Assembly (NCBI RefSeq): GCF_001425605.1
Contig: NZ_LMRG01000004.1
Location: forward strand, 1,205 to 65,204
From: Rhizobium sp. Leaf453
GTDB lineage: Bacteria; Pseudomonadota; Alphaproteobacteria; Rhizobiales; Rhizobiaceae
DNA length: 64,000 bases
Direction: 5' to 3'
Positions within the stretch are counted from its first letter, which is position 1. Each line of letters starts with the position of its first letter. Positions 8,906 to 17,549 of the stretch are shown here, piece by piece. The position numbers and the translations under genes were made by a program. A model generated the notes under the pieces. It did no database searches and was not told the origin of the DNA. It saw nothing but the letters and a program-made list of their open reading frames with translations.

Positions 8906-10174
8906 TTGAACCACTTCGAATATCGCGACGGCATCCTGTTTGCGGAAGACGTCTCCGTCATCGACATCGCCAAGGCGGTCGGCACGCCCTTTTACTGCTA
9001 CTCCACCGCAACGCTGGAGCGGCACTATACGGTGTTCTCGAAGGCCTTCTCCGATATCGACGCGATGGTCTGCTATGCGATGAAGGCCAATTCGAACCAG
9101 GCCGTCCTGAAGACGCTCGGCCGGCTCGGTGCCGGTGTCGACGTGGTATCCGGCGGAGAACTGCGCCGCGCGCTGGCGGCGGGCATTCCGGCCGAGAAGA
9201 TCATGTTCTCCGGCGTCGGCAAGACGCCGGCCGAAATGGATCTCGGACTGGAAGCCGGCATCTACTGCTTCAATGTCGAATCCGAGCCGGAACTCGAAAT
9301 CCTGAATGCGCGGGCCGTGCGTCTGGGCAGACAAGCGCATGTTTCCTTCCGCATCAATCCCGATGTCGATGCGAAGACGCATGCAAAGATTTCGACCGGC
9401 AAGAAGGAAAACAAGTTCGGCATCGCCTATGAGCGCGCCCTCGCCGTCTATGCCCATGCGGCCACTCTGCCCGGCATTCAGGTGACCGGCATCGACATGC
9501 ATATCGGCAGCCAGATCACCGAGCTGCAGCCATTTGCCGATGCGTTCAAGCTGCTGCGCGAGCTGGTCGATACGCTGCGGGCAGATGGCCACACGATCGA
9601 TCACGTCGATGTCGGCGGCGGTCTCGGTGTGCCCTACAAGCTGGACAACAGCCCCCCGCCCCTGCCGGACGCCTATGCAGGAATCGTCAAGGACCAGTTG
9701 CGCGAACTCGGCTGCAAGATCGTCATGGAGCCCGGCCGCCTGATCGTCGGCAATGCCGGCATCATGGTGACCGAGGTCATCTATGTGAAGGATGGCGGCT
9801 CCAAGACCTTCGTCATCGTCGATGGCGCCATGAACGACCTGATCCGCCCGACACTGTACGAGGCTTATCACGAGATCCAGCCGGTGCGCATCTCCGCCGC
9901 CAACGCGCCACGCATCAAGGCTGACATCGTCGGCCCGGTCTGCGAAACGGGCGACTACCTGGCGCTCGACCGGGAAATGGCGATGCCGAAGCCCGGGGAC
10001 CTGATTTCCGTCGGCACGGCCGGCGCCTATGGCGCGGTGCAGGCCGGCACTTACAATACCCGCCTGCTGGTGCCGGAAGTGCTGGTCAAGGGTGACCGCT
10101 TCCATGTGATTCGCCCGCGCAAGACCTATGAAGAGCTGATCGGGCTGGATTCGGTGCCGGACTGGCTGGAATAA
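8906..10174 (+). CDS. lysA: Diaminopimelate decarboxylase
   Basis: The 422-residue PLP enzyme decarboxylates meso-diaminopimelate to lysine, the last step of lysine synthesis. The PLP lysine is Lys60 in VCYAMKANSN, the phosphate-binding loop is DVGGGLGVPY, and the C-terminal barrel holds GPVCETGDYLA (Cys of the active site at the dimer interface) and AGAYGAVQAGTYN. SRPEP-like EPGRLIVGNAG contacts PLP. The start is a TTG at 8906, 12 bases after the lptM stop; MNHFEYRDGIL matches the start of rhizobial LysA proteins, and no better ATG lies nearby. Cotranscribed with lptM and possibly with the DUF4175 gene 140 bases downstream. Confidence 0.96.
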   Translation: MNHFEYRDGILFAEDVSVIDIAKAVGTPFYCYSTATLERHYTVFSKAFSDIDAMVCYAMKANSNQAVLKTLGRLGAGVDVVSGGELRRALAAGIPAEKIMFSGVGKTPAEMDLGLEAGIYCFNVESEPELEILNARAVRLGRQAHVSFRINPDVDAKTHAKISTGKKENKFGIAYERALAVYAHAATLPGIQVTGIDMHIGSQITELQPFADAFKLLRELVDTLRADGHTIDHVDVGGGLGVPYKLDNSPPPLPDAYAGIVKDQLRELGCKIVMEPGRLIVGNAGIMVTEVIYVKDGGSKTFVIVDGAMNDLIRPTLYEAYHEIQPVRISAANAPRIKADIVGPVCETGDYLALDREMAMPKPGDLISVGTAGAYGAVQAGTYNTRLLVPEVLVKGDRFHVIRPRKTYEELIGLDSVPDWLE

Positions 10175-10314
10175 CAACGAGCCCGGTTCCGTCAGTCGTT
10201 CCTGTTGAAAGCGCATTCGCAACAGTCGAAATCGATCACGTTTGCGTTGTCGCCCTCGTCTTCGCCACAAAGAGTGTTATCCTTTGCAGCGAGTGAACCG
10301 CTGAAAGGGAACGG

Positions 10315-12945
10315 ATGACGGAAATCCGGCGCGAGGCTTCGAAGGAAGCGGCAGGCTTTGCAGGAAGCCTTGCGATCAAGCGGACGCTTGCCCGCATCGT
10401 GCTGGTGACCGAGCGCGCCGTGCCGCGCGCGCTGCCGCTGGTCGCAACTGTTCTTTTCTTCGTATCCGCCGCATGGTTCGGCTTCTTCCGCATCGCGCCG
10501 ACCTGGCTGCATATCGCTGCCCTCATCGTCTTTGGTGCTGCTTTCCTCGTCCTGCTCGTTCCGCTGCTGCGTGTCCGCGTGCCCGGCATCACGGAAGCCG
10601 ACCGGATGCTGGAGGAGCGCAACAACCTGCCGCATCAGGCGATCCGTGTGCAGGACGACGAACCGGCCACCAGCGGCGCCTTCGGCCAGGCGCTCTGGCA
10701 GGAACATCAGGCGCGCATGGCGCGGATGATCGGTACGCTGGAGGCCGGCCCGCCACGCCCGGATATTGCCCGTACCGACAGCCATGGCCTTCGCGCCTTC
10801 CCCGTGCTTCTCGCCTGCCTCGCCTTCGCCTATTCCTATTCCAACAAGGCCGGGATGCTTTCCGATGCCTTTCATCCGCCGCAGCCCGTGGTCACGACGC
10901 CCGATACGCGCATCGATGCCTGGGTGACGCCGCCGGCCTATACCGGCCGGGCACCGGTGTTCCTCACCGGGCGGCAGGGAACGGAACCGATGGCCGCCAG
11001 CGCCGAGCCGCTGCGCATTCCGCAATTCAGCGAACTGACCGTGCGCATCACCAGCGGCGGCGAAAACACGCCGGTTACCTATCTGGAAGACGGCGCGGCG
11101 GAATCGCTCGTCATTGCGACGCAACCGAAGGATGCCGATGCCGGCAAGGAGGCCGCAGAGCCGGTGGCCGCGGATCCGGCCAAGCCCGGCAGCCAGACGC
11201 ATCTCCTGAAGATCACAAGGGACGGCACGCTTTCCGTCGCGGGTGAAAAATGGGCTTTCACCATCATTCCCGACAGCGTGCCCGATATCGCCTTCGACGG
11301 CGTGCCGCACCCGACTGTGGCCGCCGCGCTGGAGATCAGCTTCATCGCCAAGGACGATTACGGCATTCAGGACGCCTGGGCCGAGATCACCCCGCTCGAC
11401 AAGCCGGCGGCGGATGCACGGCCGCTCTATCCGCTGCCGGAATATCGCCTCGACCTGCCCAAGCGCAATGCGCGCGAGGCGAAGGGGCTCACGAGCCGCA
11501 ACCTCTCGGAACATCCGCTTTCCGGCAAGCGCGTTCGCGTCACCCTCGTTGCCCGCGACGCTGCCGGACAGGAAGGACGCAGCGTGCCGCAGGACATGAT
11601 CCTGCCCGCGCGCCAGTTCTTCGAGCCGCTGGCCGGAGCGGTGGCCGAACAGCGGCAGGTGTTTGCGCTGAACGCGAACGATCTGCCACGCGCGATCGAT
11701 CTCAACGACGCGCTGATGGTGCGGCCCGACGAGACCATCCCGAACCTCACACATTTCCTGCTTTTGCAATCGGCCCGCGCCCGCATGGCGCTGTCGCGCA
11801 ACGAGGACATGCTGCGCGATACCGCAAGCTATCTCTGGGAAATCGCACTCGGCATCGAGGATGGCGACATGGCGCTGGCCGACAAGCGGCTGCGCGATGC
11901 CCAGCAGAAGCTTTCCGAAGCGCTGGAGCGCAACGCCTCCGACGAGGAGATCGCCAAGCTGATGCAGGAACTGCGCGATGCCATGAAGGAATACATGGAG
12001 GCGCTGGCAAGGCAGGCGGCCAAGAACCCGCAAATGGCCGCGAACCCGAACCAGAACAATGTCCTGCGCCAGCAGGATCTGGAAAAGATGATGAACCAGA
12101 TCGAGAACCTGGCGAAGTCCGGCTCCAAGGATCAGGCGCGTCAGCTTCTCTCGGAAATGCAGCGCATGATGAACAATCTCCAGGCCGGCCGCATGCAGCA
12201 GCAACAGCAGCAGGGCCAGGAAAACAGCGAGATGCGCAAGCAGATGGACAAGCTCGGCCAACTGATGCAGGAGCAGCAGCGGCTGATGGACGAGACGTTC
12301 AAATTTGACCAGGCCCTGCGCGACCGCATGCAGCGCGGCGATCCGCTGGATGGAGAGGATCAGGAACTGTTCGACCAGGAAATGCCGCAGGAGCCCGGCC
12401 AGCAGCGCGACGAAAACGCCCAGCAGAACCCGATGGACAACATGACCGCCGAGGAACTGAAACAGGCGCTGAAGGACATGCAGGCCCAGCAGGAACAGCT
12501 TGGCAAGCAGCTCGGCGAACTGCAGAAGGGTCTGGAAGGCATGGGCATCAAGCCCGGCAAGGGCTTTGGCGAGGCCGGCCGCGAGATGAAGGGCGCCGCC
12601 GGTGCGCTCGGCAAGGGCCAAGGCGAACAGGCTGTCGGCAGCCAGGGCCGCGCGCTGCAGGCGCTGCGCGAAGGCGCGCAGGACATGATGCAGCAGATGC
12701 AGAGCCAGGGACAAGGCCCCGGCCAGGGTCAGGGCGTGCCGCAATACGGCCAGAACGGCCGCGACCCGCTCGGCCGCCGCCAGCAGAACGCCGGGCCGGA
12801 TTTCGGCGATCAGGTCAAGGTGCCCGACGAGATCGACACCCAACGGGCGCGAGAGATTCTCGACGAAATCCGCCGGAGATTGGGGACGAACACGTCACCG
12901 GAGACGGAGAAGCAGTATCTGGAGCGGTTGCTGGATATAAGGTGA
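10315..12945 (+). CDS. Large membrane-anchored DUF4175 / TIGR02302-type protein
   Basis: An 876-residue protein of a family conserved in Rhizobiales, function unknown. Two hydrophobic spans lie near the N terminus (about residues 42-88), a third near residues 160-175, and the rest is probably periplasmic. After a beta-rich middle (DAWVTPPAYTGRAPVFL, IAKDDYGIQDAWAE) the C-terminal third is a long Gln/Met/Lys-rich helical region, likely coiled coil (for example MQEEQQRLMDETFKFDQALR-like text around 12270-12320), with low-complexity PGQGPGQGQG near 12710. Start ATG 10315 follows AAAGGGA. It follows lysA and ends in its own terminator. The architecture suggests an envelope role; no enzyme motif is seen. 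Confidence 0.88.
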   Translation: MTEIRREASKEAAGFAGSLAIKRTLARIVLVTERAVPRALPLVATVLFFVSAAWFGFFRIAPTWLHIAALIVFGAAFLVLLVPLLRVRVPGITEADRMLEERNNLPHQAIRVQDDEPATSGAFGQALWQEHQARMARMIGTLEAGPPRPDIARTDSHGLRAFPVLLACLAFAYSYSNKAGMLSDAFHPPQPVVTTPDTRIDAWVTPPAYTGRAPVFLTGRQGTEPMAASAEPLRIPQFSELTVRITSGGENTPVTYLEDGAAESLVIATQPKDADAGKEAAEPVAADPAKPGSQTHLLKITRDGTLSVAGEKWAFTIIPDSVPDIAFDGVPHPTVAAALEISFIAKDDYGIQDAWAEITPLDKPAADARPLYPLPEYRLDLPKRNAREAKGLTSRNLSEHPLSGKRVRVTLVARDAAGQEGRSVPQDMILPARQFFEPLAGAVAEQRQVFALNANDLPRAIDLNDALMVRPDETIPNLTHFLLLQSARARMALSRNEDMLRDTASYLWEIALGIEDGDMALADKRLRDAQQKLSEALERNASDEEIAKLMQELRDAMKEYMEALARQAAKNPQMAANPNQNNVLRQQDLEKMMNQIENLAKSGSKDQARQLLSEMQRMMNNLQAGRMQQQQQQGQENSEMRKQMDKLGQLMQEQQRLMDETFKFDQALRDRMQRGDPLDGEDQELFDQEMPQEPGQQRDENAQQNPMDNMTAEELKQALKDMQAQQEQLGKQLGELQKGLEGMGIKPGKGFGEAGREMKGAAGALGKGQGEQAVGSQGRALQALREGAQDMMQQMQSQGQGPGQGQGVPQYGQNGRDPLGRRQQNAGPDFGDQVKVPDEIDTQRAREILDEIRRRLGTNTSPETEKQYLERLLDIR

Positions 12946-12995
12946 AAAGAGAAAGGCAAGGGAAAAGCTTCCCTCGCCATCTCAATTGATCAGGT

Positions 12996-13021
12996 CTCAA
13001 GCCAAAAGCCTTGAGTTTTTT
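12996..13021 (+). terminator. Probable terminator after the DUF4175 gene
   Basis: CTCAAG (12996-13001) pairs with CTTGAG (13010-13015) around an 8-base loop, followed directly by TTTTTTCG. It reads as a terminator only on the plus strand. Confidence 0.6.
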
Positions 13022-13040
13022 CGTTCAAGCCTCGGATGCT

Positions 13041-13859
13041 TTATTTGATGATTGCCGCATCGCTCGACGGAAGATAGGCCTCCTGGCATCCGCCGAAGGA
13101 ATAGCGGATACCGGCGCGGGCTTCGTGAAGATAGAGCCCTTCGTCCGAACCGGGACCACTGTTTGCCGCAGACCCGAACATGTTGCCACCCAGAACATGC
13201 CGGAAGCGGTATCCGACATCAGCCTTGGTGTTGCAGGTCAGGTCGATGGCAGTGCCGGCCATCAGGCCATATGTGAACCGCCACTTGCTGCGGCCTTCAT
13301 ATTCGATGGAAGGATCGCAATTGCTTGAATCGCCGACTTCGCAAGCGGTGCCTCTGAGATTGTCCCAGCGAACCTGCGTACCGCCGATACCCGCGCCGAC
13401 ATAGGGCGTGAACAAGCCGTATTTACCGATGTCGACATAGGTGTTGGCCATCAGACTCCATGCCGTAAGCTCTGCGGCATCATTTGATGTGCAGTCGGCA
13501 GCCACGCCGCAGCCACCAGTCACCGAGCTTTCAAAATCGGCGCTGCCGAGATAGTCGAGTGTGATATCGCTGCGCAGATACTCGTTGATCTGATAGCCGA
13601 CGCCGGCGCCGAGGCTCCAGGTATCGTCAAGATCCACATCGTCGAAATCACGGGAGAAACGGCCAGGCCCCTCGTAGAAATGCGCTCCCCGAAGATTAGT
13701 GAAAGCGTAACCGACATCACCGCGCAGGTACCAACCGCCGGCCGATGCGACCTGGACCGGTTCGGCGATTGGCTCCACCGGCTGCTCGTATAAATCTGCT
13801 GCGGAGGTGACAGTAGCGCCGAAGAGGGCCGCGACAGAGGCAATTACTATAGTCTTCAT
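13041..13859 (-). CDS. Outer-membrane beta-barrel protein (Omp25/RopB-like)
   Basis: The 272-residue precursor has a signal peptide (KTIVIASVAALFGATVTSAADL, cleavage at TSA-AD). The mature protein is made of alternating aromatic beta strands (GGWYLRGDVGYAF, WSLGAGVGYQINEYLRSDIT, FTPYVGAGIGGTQVRW, VGYRFRHVLGG) and ends in EARAGIRYSFGG, as in eight-stranded OmpA-like/Omp25 barrels. Four Cys residues in surface-loop-like segments (GCGVAADC, TACEVGDSSNC) could form disulfides, an unusual trait. Start ATG 13859 precedes a classic signal peptide. It stands alone, with long flanking spacers. A role in envelope stability or host interaction is inferred from relatives. Confidence 0.88.
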   Translation of the reverse strand: MKTIVIASVAALFGATVTSAADLYEQPVEPIAEPVQVASAGGWYLRGDVGYAFTNLRGAHFYEGPGRFSRDFDDVDLDDTWSLGAGVGYQINEYLRSDITLDYLGSADFESSVTGGCGVAADCTSNDAAELTAWSLMANTYVDIGKYGLFTPYVGAGIGGTQVRWDNLRGTACEVGDSSNCDPSIEYEGRSKWRFTYGLMAGTAIDLTCNTKADVGYRFRHVLGGNMFGSAANSGPGSDEGLYLHEARAGIRYSFGGCQEAYLPSSDAAIIK

Positions 13860-14600
13860 GGCTTTACTCCAAAACTTTCCGTTGCTTGTCTGACGATATC
13901 GCCGGGTTCAATAAATCAGCTGGAGTGGATTATGAAAAAGAAAGATTAAGACAGGATTAACCACAAACATTTACTTTTTAAGTTAAGGTTGGTAAATACT
14001 GTTGGGAACAACTGAGGACGCTGGCAGGCCACGGCACCCGGCGACCCGGGTCTCGACGACCGGCTAAAGGTGCCAGAAGCGATCCACATCGACACACAAA
14101 CGCAACCGTCGATAAAATCCGACTCAATACAGTGCACATAGATTGCAAGAAACAGAGAAAATATATCTGGAGTGTTGCGGGATACAAGATGAGGCTGCCG
14201 GTTCCCTGGTCTTGGGCAGTCCGCGTCAAAATTTGCTTATCGTTGAATTCTGAGCAAATATGTAAAATCTATTCTGAAGTATTTACAAGAATACTTTCGC
14301 CATCATGTCGCTGCGATCTGATGACAGAGCGGACCGCTTATTTGCAAGACTACGCTGAAAATATCTGATCGAGTGCCGCGTCCGGTTTCACCGGTATTTT
14401 TTCTTGCCGGTCGATCTCCGAACGCAACCGATGAACTTGCAGTATTCGCGCCATGTAACCCAAGGTTACCTTAACCCTGTGTTTTAGGGACTCACCCGCA
14501 TACGAGTATAATCGCCCGAATTAACGGCGTTTGATTATTCTATGAGCAAATTCTTGTTCGGCGCCCGTTTGATGTCCATAGTAGAAACCGGGAGGATCCA
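13860..14600. other. AT-rich intergenic region, no confident gene
   Basis: About 740 bases between the barrel gene and a small membrane-protein gene, clearly AT-richer than the neighbours. Several short frames exist but lack codon bias and ribosome sites. A perfect dyad GTAACC-CAA-GGTTAC lies at 14455-14469, and a TATAAT-like box (AGTATAAT) near 14504-14511 could serve the small gene at 14601. Promoters of the barrel gene lie at the left end. Confidence 0.5.
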
Positions 14601-14765
14601 ATGACAAAAGACGATGAAGATATTTATTCAAGATTTTCAGAAGATCATCGTCGGTTTGGCGCAGAGCGAGATTTTTCGCCGTCACTTCGGCTCAAGGCTT
14701 TGATTTTCGTGTTACTGCTGGCGGGCGCATTCTGGTCGGCAGTGTTGGGATGGTTTTTGGGGTGA
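14601..14765 (+). CDS. Small single-span membrane protein (paralogue of the 52021 gene)
   Basis: A 54-residue protein with a charged N-terminal half and one membrane span near the C terminus (LKALIFVLLLAGAFWSAVLG, about residues 32-51). A strong GGGAGGATC ribosome site precedes ATG 14601. The protein shares a pattern with the 56-residue product at 52021-52191: YS-F-EDHR--GA----FSP-LR-KAL followed by a hydrophobic span containing FW. The coincidence of sequence, topology and ribosome site in two separate places supports a real gene family. Function unknown; no neighbour explains it. Confidence 0.75.
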   Translation: MTKDDEDIYSRFSEDHRRFGAERDFSPSLRLKALIFVLLLAGAFWSAVLGWFLG

Positions 14766-14787
14766 TCCAGCGTTCCTTGATCCGTGC

Positions 14788-15147
14788 TCAAGCCGCCAGC
14801 GCTACCGCGACCGCCTTGCGAATATCCGGCAGTGAAAACGGCTTTGAGACGACGTCGATGACCTTGCCGGTCAGATTGTCGGCGCGTTCGCGCTGTTCGG
14901 CGTAGCCGGTCATCAGCAGGATTTTCAGGGCCGGAAAGGCGGAAGAGGCCTGGAGGGCCAGTTCGATGCCGTCCATGACGGGCATGCGGATATCCGAAAG
15001 AAGCAGGTCGAAGGGTTCGTCCTGAAGGCAGGCAAGGCCTTCGGCACCATCGGCGGCCTCGACGGTCTGATGGCCGTCCAGTTGCAGGGCACGGGCCACG
15101 AAGCGGCGCAAGCTGTCTTCATCTTCGGTAATCAGGATCTTCGCCAT
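14788..15147 (-). CDS. cpdR: CpdR-type single-domain response regulator
   Basis: A 119-residue receiver domain without an output domain. The acidic pocket is EDED at residues 8-11, the phospho-acceptor is the Asp of LLLSDIRMPVMDG (about residue 52), the switch Thr is in LLMTGYAEQRERA, and the Lys is in VVSKPF. The MTGYA-QRERA stretch is typical of CpdR, which in Caulobacter and Sinorhizobium is dephosphorylated to prime ClpXP for degradation of cell-cycle proteins. Start ATG 15147 is chosen because GGAGG lies five bases from it and the family starts MAKILI; a frame-extended start 22 codons upstream lacks support. It is a lone gene near hpt on the same strand. Confidence 0.88.
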   Translation of the reverse strand: MAKILITEDEDSLRRFVARALQLDGHQTVEAADGAEGLACLQDEPFDLLLSDIRMPVMDGIELALQASSAFPALKILLMTGYAEQRERADNLTGKVIDVVSKPFSLPDIRKAVAVALAA

Positions 15148-15336
15148 CATGGCCTCCGGTTCGGCAAAAACTCCGCCGGGACAACCACTCTCCAAGGACT
15201 GTCCGCGACTCACAGCACGCCGCTGCAGGCCCCAAAAAACCAGACGATCCTTTGTATTCCGTAAACGCGAATTGCCAGATCAGGCGCTGTCCACAGCCCG
15301 ACAGCACCCAAACCGCACCATTCCGGAACAGGGCAA

Positions 15337-15879
15337 TCAGGCGTCGCCGGTGACGATGCCGACGAAAGGCAGCTCGCGGAAGGCATAGGCGACGTCCATG
15401 CCGTAGCCGACGACGAAATAATCCGGGCATTCGAAGCCGACATAATCCGCCTCGAGTTCCGTCTGGCGCTTGACCTTCTTGTCGAGCAGGACGGCGATGG
15501 TCACGGATTTCGCGCCACGTTCCAGCATCAGTTCCTTGGCGAAACGCAAGGTGCGGCCGGATTCGAGGATATCGTCGATCAGCAGGACGTCGCGTCCATG
15601 CACGTCGCTGTCGATATCCTTGATGATCTTGACGCCCTGCGAGACCGTGCCGGTGCCGTAGCTCGACAGCGTTATGAACTCGACCTCCGGCGCAAGGCCG
15701 ACAGAATGCATGGCGCGGATGAGGTCGGCGGCGAAGATGAACGAGCCCTTGAGCACCGCGATGACCAGCAGATCGTTCAGCGGCCCCTTGGCGATCTCTT
15801 CCGCCATGGCGATGTTCCGCTCCGAGATAACCTCGGCAGTATAGAGGGGGTCGATGTTTTTTCCACGAACGACGGGCAT
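15337..15879 (-). CDS. hpt: Hypoxanthine phosphoribosyltransferase
   Basis: The 180-residue enzyme salvages hypoxanthine (and guanine) to IMP/GMP with PRPP. The PRPP-binding motif is LLIDDILESGRTL (about residues 99-111), the flexible-loop segment is LSSYGTGTVSQGV, the pyrophosphate cis-peptide is in VLKGSFIF, and the purine-contact segment VGFECPDYFVVGYGMD is typical of HPRT. Length matches bacterial Hpt (about 175-185). A GGAGA ribosome site precedes ATG 15879. It lies on the minus strand upstream of cpdR with a 189-base gap, and downstream of an unknown gene in the same direction. Confidence 0.95.
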   Translation of the reverse strand: MPVVRGKNIDPLYTAEVISERNIAMAEEIAKGPLNDLLVIAVLKGSFIFAADLIRAMHSVGLAPEVEFITLSSYGTGTVSQGVKIIKDIDSDVHGRDVLLIDDILESGRTLRFAKELMLERGAKSVTIAVLLDKKVKRQTELEADYVGFECPDYFVVGYGMDVAYAFRELPFVGIVTGDA

Positions 15880-15947
15880 AGGGATGTCTCCACGAATTTC
15901 AGGGGAGACTGCGTTTGATGCCTCCGGAAACTAGCCGCTTAGCACAG

Positions 15948-16613
15948 TCAGGGCGCCGAATCACCCGCTCCGCCAAAGGAAACCGCCACCTCCGGCAGTT
16001 TTCCACCTGTGTGTAGGAGGCGCGTGGAGAAGGGACGGCTCTCGCCCGGCGCCAGAGCCGGCTGTTCGGCCATGATTCGCGTCGCGGTCCTGCGATGACC
16101 ATTGGCGATGACATCGACGAGAATGGTCGGCACGGCCTTCGGCGCGTTCGTGTTGTTTTCGACAGCGCCGTAGACCGAGAGAATCTTCATGCCATTCGCA
16201 TCTTTCAGCGCCGTGGTGACGCTGTTGATCGAGAGCGCGGGCGACGAGGCGACGGCCGTGTTGTGTTGCGGCATTCCCAGAGCGAGGAGGAAAACCGGAG
16301 CACACAGACATGTGACGAGCACGGCGAAGGCTTTCGGCGACGCCGCCTGCAGAAGGCGTTCGAAGCGGGAGAGCAGGCCGCCTTCGGGAGCGGCAGTGGC
16401 AGCCATCCGGGCGCCCGGGCGTGGTTTTGCCCTGCTATTGTCATTGAAAACGGGATAGCTTCCACGCCGGTTGGCGACAGATACCGTCTCAAATTCCGCG
16501 TCGATGATCTCGATGGCACGCGTGCCTGTCCGCGCAGGCGCCGAACGTGCCGCGCGATCCGGCGGCAGGAAATCCATTCGGCGGGTGGCACCATTGGGGC
16601 GGGAAGCGTTCAT
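15948..16613 (-). CDS. Uncharacterised single-span membrane protein with a DUF3426-like periplasmic domain
   Basis: A 221-residue protein. Its N-terminal 90 residues are basic and probably disordered (MNASRPNGATRRMDFLPP), followed by one membrane span (AFAVLVTCLCAPVFLLALGM, about residues 95-114). The C-terminal domain holds a beta-sandwich-like pattern (ILSVYGAVENNTNAPKAVP, PALAPGESRPFSTRL) similar to FxLYD/DUF3426 domains, which resemble extracytoplasmic binding folds. ATG 16613 has GAGGAG five bases upstream; a start seven codons earlier would overlap that site. It lies divergent from ftsE. The domain link is by pattern only, and the function is unknown. Confidence 0.75.
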   Translation of the reverse strand: MNASRPNGATRRMDFLPPDRAARSAPARTGTRAIEIIDAEFETVSVANRRGSYPVFNDNSRAKPRPGARMAATAAPEGGLLSRFERLLQAASPKAFAVLVTCLCAPVFLLALGMPQHNTAVASSPALSINSVTTALKDANGMKILSVYGAVENNTNAPKAVPTILVDVIANGHRRTATRIMAEQPALAPGESRPFSTRLLHTGGKLPEVAVSFGGAGDSAP

Positions 16614-16889
16614 GGGTCTCTCCTCTCGCAGCACAGCCGCGCCAGAATGCCCGCAAGCCTCGACAGGCTAGATTCGGGCATTGAACCAAACCTTTCCCAG
16701 ACGTAAACCTAAATGGTTAATGCTTCGAAAATGGCGCTCGCGAACCGGCGTGTTTTCATGGAAAATTAACCACTGTTTAACCATGTTGACGCTGTAACAG
16801 CGGTGCTGCGTTGCGTCGCGCGGCGCAGCCATCAGCCCGCCGCGAAATCGTGGCAGGCATGCCTGACGAGAAGCTGGACACTGACCCCG

Positions 16890-17549
16890 TTGATTCATTT
16901 TGAAAATGTCGGATTGCGCTATGGAATGGGTCCGGAAATTCTCCGGGACCTGACCTTCGACATTCCCAAGAAATCGTTCCAGTTCCTGACCGGCCCTTCC
17001 GGGGCCGGCAAGACGACGCTGCTGCGGCTCTTGTTCCTGTCACTGCAGCCGACGCGCGGCTTGATCCGCATGTTCGACCGCAACATCTCGACCATCCCGC
17101 GCGACGAGTTTCCGATGCTGCGCCGCCGGGTCGGCATCGTCTTCCAGGATTTTCGCCTGCTCGATCACCTGACGACCTACGAGAACGTCGCGCTGCCACT
17201 GCGTGTGCGCGGCAAGGAGGAATCCTCCTATCGCTCCGACGTTCTGGAACTGCTCGGCTGGGTCGGGCTCGGGGAGCGTATCAACGTGCTGCCACCGGTG
17301 CTTTCGGGCGGCGAGAAACAGCGTGCCGCAATTGCCCGCGCGCTGATCGACCGGCCGGAAATCCTGCTGGCCGACGAGCCGACCGGCAATGTCGATCCGC
17401 CGATGGCGCGCCGGCTGCTCAATCTGTTTCTGGAACTCAACCGGCTCGGCACCGCCGTCGTCATCGCCACCCACGACCTGTCGCTGATGGATCAGGTCGA
17501 GGCGCGGCGGATGATCCTGTCACAGGGGCGGCTTGACATCTATGAGTGA
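16890..17549 (+). CDS. ftsE: Cell division ATP-binding protein FtsE
   Basis: FtsE is the cytoplasmic ATPase of the FtsEX complex, which activates peptidoglycan hydrolases at the septum. The 219-residue protein has Walker A GPSGAGKTT, Q-loop VFQDFRLLDHL, signature LSGGEKQRAAIARAL, Walker B EILLADEPTGNVD, and H-loop IATHDLSLMD. The start is taken as TTG 16890, giving MIHFENVGLRYG, which matches the family start; the open frame reaches GTG 16803 but the 29 extra residues are unlike FtsE. The 3' end overlaps ftsX by eight bases. Length fits (about 219-225). Confidence 0.94.
   Translation: MIHFENVGLRYGMGPEILRDLTFDIPKKSFQFLTGPSGAGKTTLLRLLFLSLQPTRGLIRMFDRNISTIPRDEFPMLRRRVGIVFQDFRLLDHLTTYENVALPLRVRGKEESSYRSDVLELLGWVGLGERINVLPPVLSGGEKQRAAIARALIDRPEILLADEPTGNVDPPMARRLLNLFLELNRLGTAVVIATHDLSLMDQVEARRMILSQGRLDIYE

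Noticed and set aside
8615-10270. 551-codon open frame on the minus strand
   Set aside because: Antisense to lptM and lysA; no motif or start signal.
10192-12843. Very long open frame on the minus strand (883 codons)
   Set aside because: It lies antisense to the DUF4175 gene, is Leu/His/Arg-rich as expected from the complement of GC-rich coding DNA, and has no domain or ribosome site.
14132-14368. 78-codon open frame in the AT-rich region before the small membrane gene
   Set aside because: No ribosome site and no recognisable domain; composition is like random sequence.
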